Shown here one piece after another: positions 61,413 to 64,000 of a stretch of DNA of 64,000 bases (its first letter is position 1; every line of letters begins with the position of its first letter). Source of the stretch: Pauljensenia sp902373545 (GTDB lineage Bacteria > Actinomycetota > Actinomycetes > Actinomycetales > Actinomycetaceae); NCBI RefSeq assembly GCF_041432775.1, contig NZ_JAPWAG010000003.1, positions 108,501 through 172,500 of the forward strand, written 5' to 3'. The notes beneath the pieces are model-generated. The model was not told the DNA's origin and did no database searches. It saw only the letters and a list, made by a program, of their open reading frames with translations. The translations under genes and the position numbers were made by a program.

Positions 61413-62291
61413 ATGAGTTCCCAGTATCCCTACCGCAACGTTCCCTCCCAGCCTCCCATCCCCGGCCCGCCCGCCGGTTCCGTGCCGGGCGCCGGTTTCG
61501 TGCCGGGCGCCGGTTCCCTGCCGGGCGCCGGTTCCGTGCCGGGCGCCGGTTCCCTGCCGGGGGCCAGTTCGGTGCCGGGCGCCGGTTCCGTGCCGGGGGC
61601 CAGTTCCGTGCCGGGCGCCGGTTCCCTGCCGGGGGCCGGTTCGGTGCCGGGGGCGCCCTCGGGGGCTCCCAAGCGCGGTGCCCTCCGGCGTCTGGCCCCC
61701 TACTCCATCATCGCGATCCCGGCGGCGTTCGTCGCCACCCACGTCATCATGTCCAACATGGACGCCTACGGCAGCGGCATGCTCACAAGCACCATCCTCC
61801 TGTGCTGTGTCGGGCTCGTCATCGTGGTCGGCGGGATCGTCGCGATCGTCTCGTCCCTGGGAGACCTGCGCACCGCGAAACAATCCGGCGACCGCCGCGC
61901 CTACAGTAAAGAACGAGACTCCATGGGCTGGACCACGATCGGCGTCCTCATGATCGCGGCGCCTACTTTCTTTTACCTGGTTCCCGCCGCCTGGGACCTG
62001 TTCGATGGGTCGCAGACGCGCACGGTCACCTCCTGCAGCTATGACCAAGACATCGTGAGCAGTTACCGGATTCCGCGCAACGACACCAGTTTCAACAATC
62101 ACTTCCACATGCGTTTCGAGGACGGCACCCGCCACACCTTCTCCATCAGGACGCAAAGCCGAGACATTTCTCGGCTGTCAGGAATCATGCAGCCGCTCTA
62201 CCAGGCGTGCGTCCTCAACCCGGACAAGACTCCCCTCACCATCGACGTGTACATGCACAGCATGGTCCTGGAGGACGTGCGACTGTCCTGA
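61413..62291 (+). CDS. Repeat-rich membrane protein with two-cysteine domain (family member 5)
   Basis: A 292-residue protein. The cytoplasmic N-terminus contains about eleven copies of a six-residue S/F-V/L-P-G-A-G/S unit. Three hydrophobic segments (SIIAIPAAFVATHVIM, ILLCCVGLVIVVGGIVAIV, IGVLMIAAPTFFYLVPAAW) are followed by VTSCSYDQDIVSS, FHMRFEDGTRHTFSI, PLYQACVLNPD and tail YMHSMVLEDVRLS. It starts 43 bases after member 4 and closes the array. Confidence 0.72.
   Translation: MSSQYPYRNVPSQPPIPGPPAGSVPGAGFVPGAGSLPGAGSVPGAGSLPGASSVPGAGSVPGASSVPGAGSLPGAGSVPGAPSGAPKRGALRRLAPYSIIAIPAAFVATHVIMSNMDAYGSGMLTSTILLCCVGLVIVVGGIVAIVSSLGDLRTAKQSGDRRAYSKERDSMGWTTIGVLMIAAPTFFYLVPAAWDLFDGSQTRTVTSCSYDQDIVSSYRIPRNDTSFNNHFHMRFEDGTRHTFSIRTQSRDISRLSGIMQPLYQACVLNPDKTPLTIDVYMHSMVLEDVRLS
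61478..61660 (+). repeat. 18-bp coding tandem repeat
   Basis: About ten copies of an 18-base unit of the type GGTTCCGTGCCGGGCGCC, with variants in two or three positions, encode the S-V/L-P-G-A-G/S repeats of family member 5. Such in-frame arrays easily change copy number by slippage. Confidence 0.85.
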
Positions 62292-62344
62292 GGTACGTGG
62301 GCGTGCTGGCGGACCTTCCCCCGCACACTGACCGATACTCCCCC

Positions 62345-62459
62345 GTGCTGGCGGGCGTTGCCCCACGCAGGCGTCGTCCCTCATCGACGAGGCCGTGAAA
62401 CGCCGCGTGAAACACAGGTCAGCCCTGGGTGAGGATCCACGAGATGAAGCGAGCGCTGC
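62345..62459. repeat. Partial duplicate of the hydrolase 3' end, copy 1
   Basis: About 115 bases, from GTGCTGGCGGGCG to GAGCGCTG, recur with few changes at 62472-62586. The shared part includes the complement of the last ~13 codons and the stop of the hydrolase, so a truncated extra end of that gene lies here. No separate gene is supported in 62292-62545. Confidence 0.8.
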
Positions 62460-62471
62460 CCCCGTGTGGGT

Positions 62472-62586
62472 GTGCTGGCGGGCGCTGCCCCGCGCAGGCC
62501 TCGTCCCTCATCGACGAGGCCGTGAAACGCCGCGTGAAACACAGGTCAGCCCTGGGTGAGGATCCACGAGATGAAGCGAGCGCTGC
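62472..62586. repeat. Duplicate block overlapping the hydrolase 3' end, copy 2
   Basis: The second copy of the 115-base direct repeat. It contains the real 3' end of the minus-strand hydrolase (stop at 62546). Spacing of 127 bases between copies points to a simple tandem duplication. Confidence 0.8.
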
Positions 62587-63430
62587 GGTCCAGGGCGGCC
62601 ACGGCCTCGGGAATGATGGGAACACCCAGGACGTACACGTGGAAGCCATCCGGCTCCACGCGCAGGCGCACGTCCACCCCGGCGCGGGCGGCCTTGCGCG
62701 CGAACTCGATCACGTCGGGGCCGACGATGTCCGCGTCGCCCTGGAAAATACGCATCGGCGGCAGTCCCGACGGGTCTCCGTACAGGGGGCTGACGCGCCA
62801 GTCGGCCGGATCCAGGTCTGCGGCCCACGCGCGGCCCGCCCACGCCGCGCCGGGGACACGCAGAACCCGGTCGCGGCGCTGCACCTCCTCGATGCGCGGA
62901 TTCGTCATGGTCACGTCCACCCACGGGGCGTACAGGACGAGGCCGTCCACCTGCCGCGCACCCGCGTCGCGTCGCTGCATCGCGAGGGAGAGGGCCAGTC
63001 CGCCTCCCGCCGAGTCTCCAAAGAGGATGACGCGGCCGAACTCAGCCTGGGCCTCGTCGATGATGGGCTGGACGACGTCGAACGCGTCAGTCGCGGTGTG
63101 CGCGGGAGCAATCGGGTAGTCAGGGATGATGACGGGCAAGCCGGTTCGGTCGATGAGGCCCTCGACGACGCCCCACTGCCCGGCAACCATCGGGTACACG
63201 TAGGCTCCGCCATGCAGATAGATGAGCGCGCCGCCCGCGCGCTGGCCCCGCTTCGGGAACACGCGGGTTATGCCTTTGTCGCACGTCGCCGTGAAACGTC
63301 CTCGCATGCGTGCAGGCATCGGGGCGGGCTGTGGGGCGTGGAGCGCCATCTGCTCAGTTGCTGTCTCGCTCTGTAGCAACGGAGGCACAAGCCCCATACA
63401 GAAGTGAACAACGCGCATCTGGAGGGACAT
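62546..63430 (-). CDS. Alpha/beta hydrolase, HSL-type esterase
   Basis: A 294-residue cytoplasmic hydrolase of the hormone-sensitive-lipase family. The oxyanion motif is YLHGGAYVYP, the nucleophile elbow LFGDSAGGGLAL, and the Asp and His come from FQGDADIVGPD and VEPDGFHVYV. The triad is complete and length is normal. It should hydrolyse short-chain esters; the true substrate is unknown. It is convergent with the preceding membrane-protein array. The start at 63430 (ATG) is reasonable, although the N-terminal 40 residues are poorly conserved-looking. Confidence 0.88.
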   Translation of the reverse strand: MSLQMRVVHFCMGLVPPLLQSETATEQMALHAPQPAPMPARMRGRFTATCDKGITRVFPKRGQRAGGALIYLHGGAYVYPMVAGQWGVVEGLIDRTGLPVIIPDYPIAPAHTATDAFDVVQPIIDEAQAEFGRVILFGDSAGGGLALSLAMQRRDAGARQVDGLVLYAPWVDVTMTNPRIEEVQRRDRVLRVPGAAWAGRAWAADLDPADWRVSPLYGDPSGLPPMRIFQGDADIVGPDVIEFARKAARAGVDVRLRVEPDGFHVYVLGVPIIPEAVAALDRSARFISWILTQG

Positions 63431-64000
63431 GACGGCCTCTTTCGTCTCGACGAATCAGTGTTGCGCGCGGGACGCACCGGCGCGCCAGCACATACCAGGA
63501 TACGACTCAGGAGAGGGGTTCTCCTCGTTGCGGACGCTTTGTTGCGTTTGTTGTTCCGTTCAGAGCTACTGGGCGGCGGTGCCAGTGGGCGGCGACGCCA
63601 AGCGTCGTCGCGGAGCTGGTCGCCCGTGACGTCCTTCGTCATCCCATCGGTGACGCCCATCCGACGTTTATCAGCGTCCCAATTGGCAGGCCTGCGCTGG
63701 TTAGGGAGCAGGACACCAGGGGTCATGGTGGGGGTTTTGCAGCATTAGGAGCCTCCCTTCGGCGTGTCGCCGGCGTGTCGCACCTCTAATGGTGCAATTC
63801 CCCCCGTTTGCTGGCGGTGAGGTCGCGGTTCGAGCTGGCGTGGCGCCAGCATCGCAGACCATCTCGGCGAAAGACGTTGACAATGGGGTGAGCTATGAGC
63901 TGTCCCGGGTGTTGTGGCTGAGGTGGTCTGCGTTGTGGCCACGACGGCGCCTGGACTTGTGCGTCGCTTGCACGTTCGCCCTAGAGATGTGAGCGCGAAC
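63431..64000. other. Terminal region without a supportable gene
   Basis: About 570 bases upstream of the hydrolase. Several short frames exist on both strands, but none has a ribosome site, recognisable motif or consistent codon use. A minus-strand frame through 63560-63726 (NWDADKRRMGVTDGMTKDV) reads slightly protein-like and might be a decayed small gene. The hydrolase promoter should lie here; no clear hexamers are seen. Confidence 0.4.

Noticed and set aside
63268..63726. A 152-codon minus-strand frame overlapping the hydrolase start
   Set aside because: No ribosome site, overlaps a well-supported gene, and the second half is basic low-complexity sequence.

Overview
The window is GC-rich actinobacterial chromosome. 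Frequent GTG starts, an arginyl-tRNA synthetase/diaminopimelate decarboxylase pair, a fused Kgd-type 2-oxoglutarate decarboxylase and surface proteins with aromatic-rich cell-wall-binding repeats all suggest a member of the Actinomycetaceae (Actinomyces/Schaalia-like, an oral or mucosal commensal). This is inferred from gene content; no database was searched.

Region 1 (1-17510) is a type III CRISPR-Cas locus, best read as a III-D variant. A co-directional, mostly overlapping operon (2-9889) carries the 3' end of an unidentified gene, an HD-less Cas10 with an intact GGDD motif, a Csx10-like two-domain RAMP, one protein made of three tandem Cas7/Csm3-like domains, a small Csx19-like protein and a TIGR03986-type RAMP. 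Convergent to it lie cas2 and a badly damaged cas1 whose upstream part looks like the remnant of a fused reverse transcriptase that has lost its YxDD box. A long array of about 56 repeats follows (12112-17474). It is cut by a frameshifted IS30-family element and by a 137-bp MITE-like insertion inside one repeat. No cas6 and no CARF/HEPN effector is visible.

Region 2 (17572-36823) is a surface and secretome island. Three secreted subtilase (S8) paralogues with C-terminal wall-binding repeats lie on the minus strand; one has lost catalytic residues in both of its protease domains. Between them sit two DUF5692-like membrane proteins, an SRPBCC-like protein, a tandem duplication of DUF6318-like proteins with short secreted partners, a DUF5692 remnant, and two small paralogous antitoxin-like genes. 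The gene fragments and shared flanks show repeated local duplication and deletion.

Region 3 (36824-56488) is mainly core: lysA, argS, mntH with a palindromic operator, rpiB, tRNA-Arg(CCG), an NhaD-like antiporter, a glycerophosphodiester phosphodiesterase, an M23 endopeptidase, two CNNM/HlyC-type CBS proteins, kgd and an SGNH-like protein with a substituted nucleophile. Three copies of a ~108-bp palindromic MITE-like element lie at 36927, 41672 and 41896. A small accessory block (44440-47083), with duplicated short membrane proteins and glycine-zipper fragments, lies between the antiporter and a second copy of the antiporter 3' end.

Region 4 (56489-64000) holds a tandem family of five intact genes and one pseudogene for proline-rich membrane proteins that share a two-cysteine extracytoplasmic domain and a conserved tail. 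A degenerate histidine-kinase-like protein is embedded in it. An HSL-type alpha/beta hydrolase with a duplicated 3' end follows, and the last 570 bases contain no supportable gene.
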